Below are positions 1-10,119 of a DNA stretch of 64,000 nucleotides, in pieces. The DNA is taken from contig NW_018343973.1 in NCBI RefSeq assembly GCF_002099425.1, forward strand, positions 1,430,501-1,494,500, read 5' to 3'. The notes beneath the pieces are model-generated. The model was not told the origin of the DNA and did not search any database. It was given only the letters and a program-made list of their open reading frames with translations. The DNA is from Phascolarctos cinereus (lineage: Eukaryota; Chordata; Mammalia; Diprotodontia; Phascolarctidae). A program made the translations under genes and the position numbers. Position 1 is the first letter of the stretch. Each line of letters opens with the position of its first letter.

Positions 1-956
1 AAAAATCACAGAAGAGAGATAGAAGAAAAATTGGGGAAAAAAATGAAAGTGGCGCAAGAGAATGATGAAAAAAGACTCAACAGCTTGGAAAATTCCTTAA
101 AAAGTAGAATTGGGGGGCAGCTAGGTGACACAATGGATAGAGCTCCAGCCTTAGAGTCAGGAGGACCTGAGTTCAAATCTGGCCTCAGACACTTGATACT
201 TACTGTGTGACCCTGGACAAGTCACTTAACCCCATCACCCAGCAAAAAAAAAAAAGTAGAATTGGCCAAATGGAAAGGAGGTATAAAACTCTACTGAAGA
301 AAACAGCTACTTAAAAAGTACAATGGGCCAAATGGAAAAGAAAATACAGAAGCTAATTGAGGAAAACAACACCTTGAAAGTTAGAATTGGTCAAGTGGAA
401 GCTAATGACTCAATGATATATCATGAATCAATCAAACAAATTCAAAAGAATGAAAAAATTGAAGAAAATTTAAAATGCCTCATGGGAAAAACAACTGACC
501 TGGAAAATAGATCCAGGAGAGATAGTTTCAGAATCATTGGACTACCTGAAAGCCATAATCAAAAGGAGGACCTGGATCAGCATCTTTCAAGAAATTATCA
601 AAAAAAAAAACTGCCCTGATATCCTGATACCAGAGGGCAAAATTAGCATTGAAAGAATTCACCAATCACCTCAGGAAAGAGATCCCAAAATAAAAATCCC
701 AAGGAATATTATAGAAAAAATTCAGAACTATCAGGTCAAGGAAAAAAATACCACAAGGGGCCAGAAACAAACAATTCAAATATCAGGGATATACAATCAG
801 GATCACACAGGACTTGGCAGCTACAACATTAAAGGATTAGGGGTCATGGAACACGACATTCTGGAGGATAAAGGAACTAGGACTACAACCCAAAATCATT
901 TACCTAACCATCCTTCTATTATGTTTAATACATCAACAGAAAAAATGATCATTTAA
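1..956 (+). pseudogene. L1 ORF1 relic (coiled coil, RRM and C-terminal domain)
   Basis: In L1, ORF1 encodes the RNA-binding chaperone of the retrotransposition particle. Here a lysine/glutamate-rich coiled-coil stretch (about 280-480) leads to the hallmark segment TDLENRSRRDSFRIIGLP near 495-545, the entry to the RRM domain. The frame shifts at an A-run near 600 and continues in another frame with the C-terminal domain to about 956. A CORE-SINE interrupts the coiled coil at 114-250. Family identity is clear. The start codon lies upstream of the window. Confidence 0.85.
114..250 (+). mobile_element. Marsupial CORE-SINE (MAR1 type) inside L1 ORF1
   Basis: A tRNA-derived head with A-box-like TGACACAATGG and B-box-like GAGTTCAAATC is followed by the CORE segment TGTGTGACCCTGGACAAGTC and a poly-A tail. 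The 15-bp target duplication AAAAAGTAGAATTGG flanks it at 99-113 and 251-265. Removing the insert restores continuous ORF1 sequence, so the SINE is younger than the L1. Confidence 0.95.
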
Positions 957-1557
957 CAAATGGAAGGATTTCAAGCCTTCATAAGGAGAAGACCAGAACT
1001 AAACCAAAAATTGACCACCAATATCAAGACCCAAGAGAAGCATAAATAGGTAAAAAAAAAAAGGGAAAGAAAATATAAGGGATTCAATAGAGCTAAATTG
1101 TTTACATCCCTACACTAGAAGGTGATACTTGTAACTCTTAAAAATTATGTCATTAATAATACAGATAGAAAGAATATACATAGACAGAAGATGTGGGTGT
1201 AAGGCGAATTTGAAGGAATGATATAAAAAAATTAAGGAATGAGAAAGAGGAGAACAATGCAGGTAGAAGGAAAGGAGAGGTAGAATGGGATAAATTATCT
1301 CACACGAAGAAGTGAGAAAAACCTGTTACAGTGGAGGGGAAGATGGGGGGGGGACGATGATCATTGCTTGAACCTTACTCTCATCAGTATTGGCTCAAAG
1401 ACGGAATAATATGCAGGATCAGTTGAATATAGAAATCTATCTTACCCAACAGGGAAGTAGGAGGAAAGAAGACTAAGTAACAGGTGGAGAGGGGGTGGAA
1501 TGACATAATTGAGGGCAGATCAGGGGAGGTGGTAGACAGAAGCAAAACACTGGTGAG

Positions 1558-1687
1558 TGGCGCAGTGGATAGAGCACTGGATTCAGGAGAACCTGAGTTC
1601 AAATTTGGCCTCAGACACATAACATTTACTAGCTATATGACCCTGGGCAAGTCACTTAACCCCATTGCCTAGCCAAAAAACAAAAAA
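1558..1687 (+). mobile_element. Marsupial CORE-SINE (MAR1 type) in the L1 spacer
   Basis: Starts at TGGCGCAGTGG, so it lacks the first dozen bases of the usual head, and ends in an A/C-rich tail. The 15-bp target duplication CAAAACACTGGTGAG lies at 1543-1557 and 1688-1702. This is the second SINE insertion in the same L1. Confidence 0.95.
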
Positions 1688-1764
1688 CAAAACACTGGTG
1701 AGGTGGGAAAGGATGAAAAGAGAGAAAGGACAAACAGAATGAAGAATAGGATGGAAGGAAATAC

Positions 1765-2075
1765 ACAGGTAGTAATCATAACTGTGAATGTGAATGGGAT
1801 GAACTCTCCCATAAAACAGAGGTGATAGAGTGGATCAAAAAACAGAATCCTACAATATGTTGCTTACAAGAACCACACTTGAAGCAGAGAGACGCACAGA
1901 GAGTAAAAGTAAGGAGATGGAACAGAATCTATTATGCTTCAGCTGAAGTAAAAAAGCAGGGGTAGCTATCCTGATCTTAGACAAGGTAAAAGCAAAAATA
2001 GACTTAATTAATAGAGATAAGGAAGGAAACTACATCTTGCTAAAAGGTACCATAGATAATGAAGCAATAAAATTA
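1765..2075 (+). pseudogene. L1 ORF2 endonuclease N-terminal fragment
   Basis: Translation gives ITVNVNGMNSP and then IEWIKKQNPTICCLQEPH, the N-terminus of the L1 apurinic-type endonuclease including the conserved N and the catalytic E of the LQEPH motif (LQETH in most L1s). The frame has at least one stop and one shift. Homology stops near 2075, where the sequence jumps about two thirds of the way down ORF2. Confidence 0.8.
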
Positions 2076-2960
2076 GAAGAGCAAGGAATAGTCTAACTAT
2101 CAGATCTATGAGGAGAGGGAGAATTCATGACTAAACAAGAGATAGAGAGCATTATGAAATGTAGAATACATAATTTTGATCATATTAAATTGAAAATCTT
2201 TTGTGCAAATAAAACCAATGCAACCAAGATTAGAAGCAAAGCAGAAAGCTGGGAAACAATCTTTATAGCAAGTGTCACTGATAAAGACCTCATTTCTCAA
2301 ATATATAGAGAATTGAATCAAAATGAGAATACAAGTCATTCCCCAGTTAATAAATGGTCAAGCGGTATGGCAGTTTTCAAATGAAGAAATCATTTGAAAG
2401 CAATGCTCTAAATCAATTTTAATTAGAAAAATGTAACAACTCTGAAATACCACCTCACACCAATCAGATTGGTTAATATGACAAAAAAAAAAGAAAAATG
2501 ATAAATGTTGGAGAGAATGTGGGAAAATTGGGACATTAATGTTATTGGTGGAGTTGAGAACTAATCTAACCATTCTGGAGAGCAATTTGGAATTACACAC
2601 AAAGGGCAACTAAACTGTGTATACCCTTTCACCCAGCAATACCACTACCAGGTGTGTATCCCAAAGAGATCATAAAAAAGGGAACAGACCAACATGTGCA
2701 AAAGTATTGATAGAAGCTCTTTTTGTGGCGTCAAAGAATTGGAAATTGAGGGGATGCCCATCAATTGGGGAATGGCTGAACAAGTTGTGGTATATGAATG
2801 TAATGGGATATTATTGTGCAATAAGAAATGATGAACAGGCAGATTTCAGAAAAATCTGGGAAGACTTGTACAAACTGATGCAAAGTGAAATGAGCAGAAC
2901 CAGCAAAATGCTGTACACAGCATCAGCAACATCGGGTGAAGATCAACTATATATATAACT
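2076..2960 (+). pseudogene. L1 ORF2 C-terminal fragment
   Basis: Reads through the L1 C-terminal region: an FMTKQEIE-like segment near 2125, a cysteine-rich segment near 2500-2570 (degenerate), and then KNWKLRGCPSIGEWLNKLWY near 2735-2800, equivalent to the human L1 segment ending in IDWIKKMW. It matches the copies at 40.4-41.3 and 45.5-46.4 kb and the shorter one at 52.9 kb. Frameshifts are present. Confidence 0.85.
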
Positions 2961-3313
2961 ATATAACAGTTCTCAGCAACACAATGATCCAAGACATGCA
3001 TGAAGGAAAATGCTATCCATATCCAGATAAAGAACCGATAGACTCAGAATGCAGATTGAAGCATATTTTTTCTACTTACTTTATTCTTTCTCATTTTTTT
3101 CTCTTGATCTTTCTTCTTCCATAATTGTATGAATATGGAAATATGTTTTACATGATACATATGTATAAATTATATCAAATTGCCTACCATTTTCATAAGA
3201 GGGGAGGGGAGGGAGGAAGAGAGAAAAAATTGGAACTCAAAATCTTGTAAAAATGAATGCTAAAAATTTTCTTGATATGTAATTGTGGGTAAAAAATAAA
3301 ATACTATTTAGAA

Positions 3314-4509
3314 CAGTCCTGCACAACTTGGCAGTAGGTAGGATCCAAAATTAAAATAGGCTAAACTCCTTCAGGCCACGGATAGGTTTTTAGCAGCTCA
3401 CTTTCCAAATAAAGGTATAATTAATGATTAAATTATTTTGCAAATAAACCATATTTTTAAAAAGGGAAATTTCAATTAATATAAATTAATTACATTTATT
3501 ACTTAAGATTTTATCATGAAATCATATTAATGTTTTAAAAAATTACTTTTCTAAGTAGTACAAGTTTTAATACATTTTTCAGGTTTTCTTACTGTTTATA
3601 TTTAGTTACTGGGCCGTATTACCCTTCTTATCATCAATCAGTTTATTATACTCCGGAATCATGTTTGAAACCAATTTCTTTAGAAATATGAAAACTAACC
3701 TTAGTAACCTCCTCATTATCTGAGTTTACTTTCTTGAAAAACTATTGTTCTCCACTGAGATTTTTCAACAATTTGGAAGCTTTAATTTGTTTTTCATTGG
3801 TGTCCAATTTGCTTAAGTCGGGATGTTTTGATTCAAAATGGTAACAAAGATTGTATTCCTTCGGAACAACTATTACTTCTTGGTAAACAAGGCACAATAT
3901 TTTGTCTCTTGTGTAAATAAACAAGCGTCTATTTGTCCACTCCAGATTAAACACTCTTATGTTCTGATTTGATCTTCTGTTTCTTTTTATCACCCACTTT
4001 ACAAAGTCACCCCAAAATGTTAATGTTAGAACCAAAAAAAAATTTCCCCAGCAACTGCCTACACACAAATAAATACCGAACTGAGCATCTGACCTTGGAG
4101 AGAGTACTAGACGTTCATGAAACTTGGAGGGCGGCTGTGCAGCGATGAAGGGGAAGAAGCCCTCACACATCACAGCAGGTGTCAGCTGCATTGGCACCTG
4201 GAAGCACTCACTTTGTCCCTGTTCAATGACAGTAACTACCAAAAACAAAGCAAAAAGATATGACTCCCACTCCTCTCAGACTAGAGACAGACTAATGATG
4301 GTTGGTTGCCATGGGTCACGTAACAAAAGGGAGAGAGTGGGTATTGGCAACCCACCTGCCAGGTTACATAATGGGCACAATAGTGACTAGTGGAAGTCAG
4401 GTTAAACAGGGCACCAATATAGTACTTGTTACAGCTTTACTTTCTTTTACATCCTCTACATTTTTCATGGGTCACCGGAAATCCTTCAGTTTCATGTTGT
4501 GCAGGCCTG
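3314..4509 (-). mobile_element. hAT DNA transposon, internally deleted
   Basis: Terminal inverted repeats are visible: CAGTCCTGCACAAC at 3314 and, inverted, GTTGTGCAGGCCTG ending at 4509. CAG...CTG termini of this kind are typical of hAT elements. The interior carries the N-terminal part of a hAT transposase on the minus strand, but at about 1.2 kb it is far shorter than an autonomous hAT. The flanking 8-bp sites no longer match. It abuts the tail of the L1 to its left. Confidence 0.75.
3742..4248 (-). pseudogene. hAT transposase N-terminus with BED-type zinc finger relic
   Basis: A 168-residue open frame. Residues about 88-168 carry VFNLEWTNRRLFIY, then CLVYQE, then EYNLCYHFESKHPDLSKLD. This is the BED-like finger module of hAT transposases and of the host genes derived from them (the ZBED5 and GTF2IRD2 group). 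The second cysteine of the usual CxxC is tyrosine. The histidine pair HFESKH is kept. Homology continues below 3742 (VTKVSFHISKEIG near 3660-3700) until stops intervene. The first 85 or so residues have no recognised match. A transposon fossil is far likelier than a host gene, because it sits between the terminal repeats. Confidence 0.65.
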
Positions 4510-4569
4510 TCCTCGACACAAACTTTTAGATCACAGGCCATTTCATGGTCAGGATTGCCTATTTGGACT

Positions 4570-5155
4570 CCTTGATTCAAGAGTCTCCTCTCTCCAATCC
4601 CTCTTCCACACAGTTAACAAAATTCCTAAAGCATGGGTTAGGCCAGGCCAGTCCCTTTGTCAATAAGTTTTCATGGCTCCCTGTTACCTTTAAGACAAAG
4701 TACAGACTTCTTAGCTTGGTGTTCAAAGTTTTCTCAGTCTGGCTCAGCCTTTTTCATATTATTTCATACTACTCTTCTTCATTCACTCTAGATTCTAGCC
4801 AAATTAGATTCATTGTGGTTCCTTAAGCTTAGCGTTCCATCTCCCTCCTCCTCTACTTTGCTGGCTCATATCCATGGAATTCACTGCTTCTTCACTTTCT
4901 CTTCATAGAATTCTTAGCTTCCTTCAAGGTTCATTTCAGATGGCATTTCCTACAGAGAGCCTTGTTTGAGTTGTCTCTCTCCAATTTATATGGTATTTGC
5001 TTCTATATGGTATTTGTGTAAATGTCGTTGCCCTCCTAGTAGAATCTAATCTCCTTTAAGGCAGGAACTGTATTTTCGTTTTGTCTGAAGCTCCAATGCC
5101 TAGCACAGACCCTTAAAGGTAGCAAGCATTTAATGTGCTTGTTGAATTGAACCAA
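4570..5155 (+). mobile_element. L2 LINE 3' portion
   Basis: Contains the L2 reverse transcriptase tail and 3' UTR signatures: a TCCCTGTTACC...AAGACAAAGTACAGACTTCTTAG stretch near 4680-4712, then a GGCAGGAACTGTATTTTCG-like motif near 5062, CCTAGCACAGACC near 5099, and GTGCTTGTTGAATTGAA at the end. Strongly diverged. Confidence 0.8.
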
Positions 5156-5474
5156 GTTGTATTTGGTCTGTCTTTATTCATTCTAAGTGTGAATGGCTCA
5201 TTATTGTTTACCTAACTCTTTCTGATAGAGAGAGGTCACACCATTTCTAAGGTTTTACCTTATAAATTACTGCTCTGCATCAGTGGAAGGAGATTCCATG
5301 CTGGGAGTTCTCCACATTCATGAAATCACAAGTTCAAACATCGATCCCCCCAAATATGGGTAGGAGATACATCAGGATACAAACAAAAAAAAAACATAGA
5401 AATGTCTACCACTTGAAATTAATGGTGGGAGTAACATTCAGAATCAGCTCCTTGAAAGAAATTTGGGAGCAAAA
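5156..5474. other. No recognisable feature
   Basis: Ordinary AT-rich sequence. A 65-codon open frame starts at 5320 but has no family resemblance and no coding signature. Confidence 0.4.
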
Positions 5475-5640
5475 GATTATAGCTTATGAGTTGAAAAGAA
5501 TTTTAGAAGTTATTTAATCCAATTTCTTCATGTACAGATTGGGAAACTAGGGCTCAAAGAAGTTAAATAACTTGCCCAAGTGGTCACACTTGGCATAACT
5601 AAGATTAAACCCAGGTCCTCTGAGTTCAAATCCAATAGAG
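5475..5640 (-). mobile_element. MIR-related SINE, antisense
   Basis: Antisense CORE/MIR pattern: GATTGGGAAACTAGGGCTCA, then AACTTGCCCAAG, then AACCCAGGTCCTCTGAGTTC. Diverged and without clear ends. Confidence 0.6.
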
Positions 5641-5837
5641 CTGGACCCAACCTAGGTTGCTCTCTGGAACTGACATGATGACCTGAGTAAAGCTGGATTT
5701 TGGTTTTTTGTTAGTATGAAAGAACAAGCCTCAAAGGTTTGTTTTCCCCAGAAAGTTTAGCCCAGCTTTCATTCTGGATGAAGCAAAATATTCATTGAAT
5801 ACAGGCTGTTCTTCTTCAAGCAACAGGTTGGGATGAC

Positions 5838-6012
5838 CCTGTAGAATGAGTTCTGATTTTGGAGTCAGAAGACCTGCCTTGAAATCTTGGATCTGTTATT
5901 TGCTATCTGTGTGACCTTGAAATAATTATTTAATGTCTCTGGGCCCCTGACTCCTCAGTAAAATGAGGGGAGATGACAAGATTGTTGCTAAGCCCTCTTC
6001 TAGCTCTAAACC
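5838..6012 (+). mobile_element. MIR/THER-like CORE-SINE
   Basis: Reads GAGTCAGAAGACCTGCC, then TATCTGTGTGACCTTGAAA, then CTCAGTAAAATGAGGGGA, the order expected for a sense MIR or THER copy with a degenerate B box. Confidence 0.7.
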
Positions 6013-6662
6013 CAAGACCTTAAAATCTACATAGCAGGGGGATAAAATATATTTTAAAACTTCATTGTTCCCTCATTCTTAGTTTTTAGGATAGACTTTT
6101 AATTGCTAAATAAGTAAAATGCCAGTCTGATATTGAGAAGACAGACAAATACCAACTTGAGAATGATCTTGCCAGAAAAAAAGACATGCTTTTTCTAAGT
6201 GAGTGGGCAAAATGGAAAGAGGAAAATTTCTGTAGTGATTGAGATGAGTAATGATCTCTAAAGCTGATTTTATATCTGTGAAATTGTAGTCAAGGAAAAT
6301 TTATGTTCTGGCTCATCTCCATTCCGACTGGGACAAGAACTGCTCACTTTCTTTGCGGTACCAGAGACCTCAGTATCCTTTACTCTTTGCTCTGGACTTC
6401 TCTATGCTTTCTCTGACCTACCATCCTGGACAAGGATAGGCTCCTTCTTCTGGAGTATGGTGGGTGGTGGGGTAGAAGATGATATTAACATAAATGGTTA
6501 CATCGCATTGAGGGGTATAAGCTCTATCTAATAGTCTAGATCTGGTTCTTGGCTGAATTTCTAAAAGATGAGAATGTTATTCCACCCAAGTCTATCCATA
6601 TCCCTTTGTTTCTCTTTTTCCATGTGCATGTACCTCTTTATGAGAAGCAATTTGTAACGGTT
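6013..6662. other. No recognisable feature
   Basis: Single-copy-looking sequence without open frames above background, splice-flanked segments or repeat motifs that I can name. Confidence 0.4.
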
Positions 6663-6678
6663 AGAAAGTTGGCCTCAG

Positions 6679-6823
6679 GGGGCAGCTAGATGGCTCAGTG
6701 GATAAAGCACCAGCCCTGGATTCAGGAGGTCCTGAGTTCAAATCCAGCCTCAGACACATAACACTTACTAGCTGTGTGACCCTGGGCAAGTCACTTAACC
6801 CCATTGCCTAGCCTAAAAAAAAA
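6679..6823 (+). mobile_element. Marsupial CORE-SINE (MAR1 type), full length
   Basis: Complete from GGGGCAGCTAGATGGC to the poly-A tail, with the CORE segment TGTGTGACCCTGGGCAAGTC. The target duplication AGAAAGTTGGCCTCAG at 6663-6678 recurs at 6824-6838 with one base missing. Confidence 0.95.
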
Positions 6824-6846
6824 AGAAAGTGGCCTCAGAGAACGAT

Positions 6847-6990
6847 GTTTGTTGTTATTGTTCATTCATTTCAGTTGTGTCATGGCTCCATTTTGGGATT
6901 TTCTTGGCAAAGATACTGGAGTGGTTTGCCATTTCCTTCTGCACTTCATTTTACAGATGAAGAACTGAGGCAAACAAGGTTTGCTACCTT
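6847..6990 (-). mobile_element. MAR4-type SINE, antisense and truncated
   Basis: Begins with the RTE-like tail in antisense (GTTGTTATTGTTCATTC), passes TTTTCTTGGCAAAGATACTG, and stops at AACTGAGGCAAACAAGG. The tRNA-like half is missing. It starts right behind the preceding SINE. Confidence 0.85.
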
Positions 6991-7202
6991 CTCCTATGAA
7001 TCACACAGTAGAAAATAACACCCACCTTTCACCAAGAATGAATTGATGACACAAACCCCCAAGATATATCAGTGCCCTTGGATGTTAAACATTGTCGCTT
7101 TAGAAAACAAAACAAAAGTTGTATAGAGGTAAGATGCCTGGATTCAAGTTCCACTTCTGACACACACTGCTATAAGACCCTGGGCTTAACCTCTCATGCT
7201 CT

Positions 7203-7390
7203 AGACTGTTCTCTAAGCACTAAAGCATTTATTAAGCTTGTGCTATGTGCCAGGCACTGAGCTAAATGCTATGGATACAAATACAAGCAAAAACAAAAAG
7301 TTCCTCCCTTCAAGGAGCTTATATTCTAACCAAGGAAGATAATCTATAAAAGGGAGCCAAAAACAAACAAACCAGGAAGCAGGATCCCTT
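7203..7390 (-). mobile_element. L2 LINE 3' end, antisense
   Basis: Antisense L2 terminus: AAGCATTTATTAAGCTTGTG, TGCCAGGCACTGAGC, then TTCAAGGAGCTTATATTCTA. Confidence 0.8.
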
Positions 7391-7496
7391 AAAGAAGAAG
7401 GCAGAATTAGGATAAGGTATTTACATGGGGCCATGGTGTTGAAATCCAGAAAGCTAAAACCACACCTGGGAAGGAAGGAATATTGTCCAGTCTGAG

Positions 7497-7845
7497 TCCC
7501 TCCACAAAATGGAGGTGCTGGAAGGAATTCACCAATGGGAAATAGCTGGCTAGCAAAGAGATGTCCCAGGATAAGACAGCAGCTGAAGAATAGTGGCAAA
7601 GTCCAGAATATCAGGAAAAGAGCCACAACATGGATGAAGGTTAAGTGTCCTGGGCCCCTCCACAAAATGGAGGTCCTAGGGGCAGCTAGGTGGCGCAATG
7701 GATAGAGCAGTGGTCCTGAAGTCAGGAGGACCTGAGTTCAAATCCGGCCTCAGACCAAACACTTGACAAGTCACTTAACCCCAATTGCCTAAAAAAATAA
7801 AAATAAATTTTTAAAAAATGGAGGTCTCAGAAGGAACTCACCAAG
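7497..7845. repeat. Ancient local duplication, unit about 157 bp
   Basis: CCTCCACAAAATGGAGGT occurs near 7500 and again near 7658. Both are followed by a GGAAGGAATTCACCAA-like segment, which in the second copy has been pushed downstream by a SINE insertion. The sequence before each motif also aligns loosely. I read this as one old tandem duplication. The family is unknown. Confidence 0.5.
7676..7814 (+). mobile_element. Marsupial CORE-SINE with a CORE deletion
   Basis: The head TAGGGGCAGCTAGGTGGC is complete, but the TACTAGCTGTGTGACCCTGG part of the CORE is missing, so ACACTTGA runs straight into CAAGTCACTTAACC. The 12-bp target duplication AAAATGGAGGTC lies at 7664-7675 and 7815-7826. Confidence 0.93.
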
Positions 7846-7949
7846 AGGAGAAAGGGGTCTCTAAGTCTCCAAGACTGTAAGTTGTAGATGAGGTGCCAAC
7901 CAGCTTCAACCTCACCGAAGAGTTCTCTATACCAATGAAATCATGTCTA

Positions 7950-8187
7950 TCCTCTCACTGCTGCCCCTCCTCCCTATACCACCCTCTTTCTCTTTCCCTT
8001 TGCTGACTCTTTTTGCCTCTTTGCAGTCACGCCAAGAAGTCTTCTACGCTTGAAATACACTCCCTCCTTATCTACAACTTTCAGAATTCTTATTATTTGA
8101 AGATTTAGCCCAGGTAAGCTTTTCCTGATCATTCTAGTTAGTGATCTTTCCTCAAAATTACACTATATTTATTTATCTTTGTACACA
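7950..8187 (+). mobile_element. L2 LINE 3' region, first part
   Basis: Diverged L2 (TTCCTGATCATTCTAG, CTCAAAATTACACTATATTT). It appears to resume at about 8900 after two insertions, which makes it one of the oldest layers here. Confidence 0.6.
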
Positions 8188-8194
8188 GGATAAC

Positions 8195-8375
8195 ACATTT
8201 AGAGCTGGAAGGAGCCTTAGAGATCATCTAGCTGATGATCCCTTCATTTTTACAGATGAGAGTAAGTGACTTGGCCAAGGTAATATAGGTATTAAGTGGG
8301 AGATCTGGGACTTGAACCCAGGTCTTTAAATTCCAGATCCATTATTCGTCCCACTGCACTATGTTGCCTCATGTT
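8195..8375 (-). mobile_element. MIR-related SINE, antisense
   Basis: AGAGCTGGAAGGAGCCTTAG, ATCATCTAGCTGATG, then GTGACTTGGCCAAGG and GGACTTGAACCCAGGTC in the order of an antisense MIR-family element. Confidence 0.7.
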
Positions 8376-8387
8376 TTATCCCTTGGT

Positions 8388-8890
8388 ACAGTGGTTCTCA
8401 AACTTTTTGGTCTTCGGTCTTTCACACCCTTAAGAATTATTGAGGTCCCCAAAGAGCTTTTGTTTACATGAGTTATGTCTAACCATATTTGTCATATTAG
8501 GAGTTAAAATGGATGAATTTTAAAAATATTAATTCATTTAAAATAACAATAATAAATCCATTATATGAACACAAATAACATATTTTTATAAAAAGGGACT
8601 GTATTTTCTAAAAAAAATTAGAATAGCATTGTTATATATATTTTTATAATTGTCTTTAATATCTGGCTTAATAGAGACAGCTGGGTTCTCATATCTGTTT
8701 CTGTATTCAATCTGTTGCAATATGTTATTTTGATTGAAGTATATGAGGAAAATATGGCTTCACAAATAGTGTAGCTGGAACTGGGAGGAATATTTAAAAG
8801 GCAAATTATATCTTATTATTATTATTATAGCTTTGACTTCAAGGACTCTCTGAAAGGCTCTCATGAATCCTCAGGGAGGGAGGAGAATTG
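8388..8890 (+). mobile_element. hAT-type non-autonomous DNA transposon
   Basis: Starts CAGTGGTTCTCAAACTTTTT at about 8391, followed by TTAAGAATTATTGAGG and CCCCAAAGAGCTTTTG. This is a mammalian MER-type hAT family with a long AT-rich interior. The 3' terminal repeat is badly eroded (CTCATGAATCCTCAGGGA near 8860). I do not assign the exact MER name. It sits within L2. Confidence 0.7.
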
Positions 8891-8899
8891 CTGCCTTAG

Positions 8900-8990
8900 C
8901 AGAAATGTAATTTCCTTTAAGGTCAGGAACTGTTTCATTTTTCTTGCTATACCCCTAATACCTAGCAGAGTACCTTGTATGTAGTATGTG
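8900..8990 (+). mobile_element. L2 LINE 3' end, second part
   Basis: TTTAAGGTCAGGAACTGTTT, CCTAATACCTAGCAGAG, then GTAGTATGTGCTTTACAA. Probably the continuation of the L2 at 7950-8187. Confidence 0.7.
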
Positions 8991-9004
8991 CTTTACAAAA
9001 GTTT

Positions 9005-9036
9005 ACACACACACACAACCACACACACACACACAC
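9005..9036. repeat. (CA)n microsatellite
   Basis: About 32 bases of alternating AC/CA with one CC interruption, directly downstream of the L2 end. Confidence 0.95.
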
Positions 9037-9264
9037 CCTGGACATCGTCAACCCCACTTCCATTCTTACTGGCAGGTTGGGTGCCTAGGGCAGGGCTTCT
9101 TCCCTCAGGGACATAGGGGATCCGTGGAGGTTGTGGGTTATGTTTCAATACTAGCACTCACAAACTCCTATATGGTATATTTCCCCTTGATGATTAATAG
9201 CTCTCCAATGTCACTCAATCATTACTTACTGTCACAATATCAACCAGTTATCTCTTTGATATCA

Positions 9265-9740
9265 ATGATTAACAATTAACATCATTTGCTTTTACTAATG
9301 GATGTTTATTGAGAAGATATTGCAAGAACCCAAATTTAAAAACCTCTGAAACTGAGAGCCCAATTTCATCAACCACCTCAGAACCCAGGAGTGGGTTCAG
9401 ACTTAAAGAAGCTGCTAAGAACATTTCTCCAATTGTGTTCACGTTTTAACAAAGTAGATTCAATATAGTTGATGGATAAATTGCTCCTTAGATTGTTGGA
9501 CATGGTGTCTCATCAGCTGAGTCAATTCATTCCTGGGATGGGGCAAACAGATAATTCCTGAGAACTGCCTTCTCACTGGACTAGGCTGGCAGCAAAGTCT
9601 CTGCTGTGGACTCCGGTTCCTGGACTTCTGATGGCTCTTCTAAGCTTTTGAAGCTCGCAAGGTCATAACCTATTCCATTTCTTCTCTGATATCCATTCCT
9701 CTAAGATCGGGAAAGAAACACAACAGAGGTAGAAGAACAG
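9265..9740 (-). repeat. Unclassified dispersed repeat, copy 1
   Basis: Resembles 21480-21890 at two points: AGATATTGCAAGAAC near 9318, and TTTTGAAGCTCGCAAGGT near 9645 (TTTCAAAGCTCACAAGGT near 21815). The order and orientation are the same. On the minus strand the shared end reads GGTTATGACCTTGCGAGCTT. An old LTR-type fossil is possible, but I see no terminal repeats or diagnostic domain. Confidence 0.4.
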
Positions 9741-9984
9741 CGCTATGTATTCAGAGCTATATTTTAGCTGGGTAGGGAGATAAGGCAGCCAGCACTGCTT
9801 TCTCATTCTCTATCTGGAGGCTTACAATGATTCCTCACTTGCAAACTACCAGTGAAGAGAGAACTTTCATCTGTTCTTGCCTTTTGTATGCATTTACAAT
9901 TCTGACTTTACATCTAATTGAAGGGTTTACCATTATCATTCAGTAAACTGGAACTTACATGGATAGAATTGTAGAATGAGTGTA

Positions 9985-10115
9985 AAATGCTTAGAGAGTT
10001 GTCTAGAGCAGTGAAAGGCTAAGTGACTTGGCCAGGGTCATATAGCCAGTATATTCAGATTCCAGGTCAGCCTCCTCTTCAGTCTCCTTTCTAACCATTA
10101 CAACAAACCACCTCT
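9985..10115 (-). mobile_element. MIR-related SINE fragment, antisense
   Basis: GCTAAGTGACTTGGCCAGGG followed by TCATATAGCCAGTA and a C/T-rich end, the antisense MIR order. Confidence 0.55.
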
Positions 10116-10119
10116 CATA

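Larger units (their letters stand above)
1..3303 (+). mobile_element. L1 retrotransposon, 5' end outside the window, internally deleted in ORF2
   Basis: The order is ORF1 (to about 956), a 0.8 kb spacer, the start of the ORF2 endonuclease (about 1765-2075), a jump to the far C-terminal part of ORF2 (2076-2960), then an L1 3' UTR ending in an A-rich tail near 3300. The middle of ORF2, including the whole reverse transcriptase, is missing. The 3' part matches the L1 copies at 40.2 and 45.1 kb. Two CORE-SINEs have inserted into it, each with a clear target duplication. Its own 5' duplication lies outside the window. A fossil copy that makes no working product. Confidence 0.9.

Noticed and set aside
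114-250. tRNA gene suggested by A-box and B-box motifs
   Set aside because: The motifs belong to the tRNA-derived head of a SINE with poly-A tail and target duplication. The same applies to every similar copy in the window.
3742-4248. The 168-codon frame as a host gene
   Set aside because: It lies between hAT terminal repeats, has a damaged zinc finger, and has no upstream exon or promoter evidence.
8026-8115. Plus-strand segment with acceptor CCTCTTTGCAG and donor CAGGTAAGC, exon-like
   Set aside because: The interior matches diverged L2 3' sequence that appears to continue at 8900. It also shows that good splice-like pairs occur by chance here, which lowers confidence in the other exon candidates.
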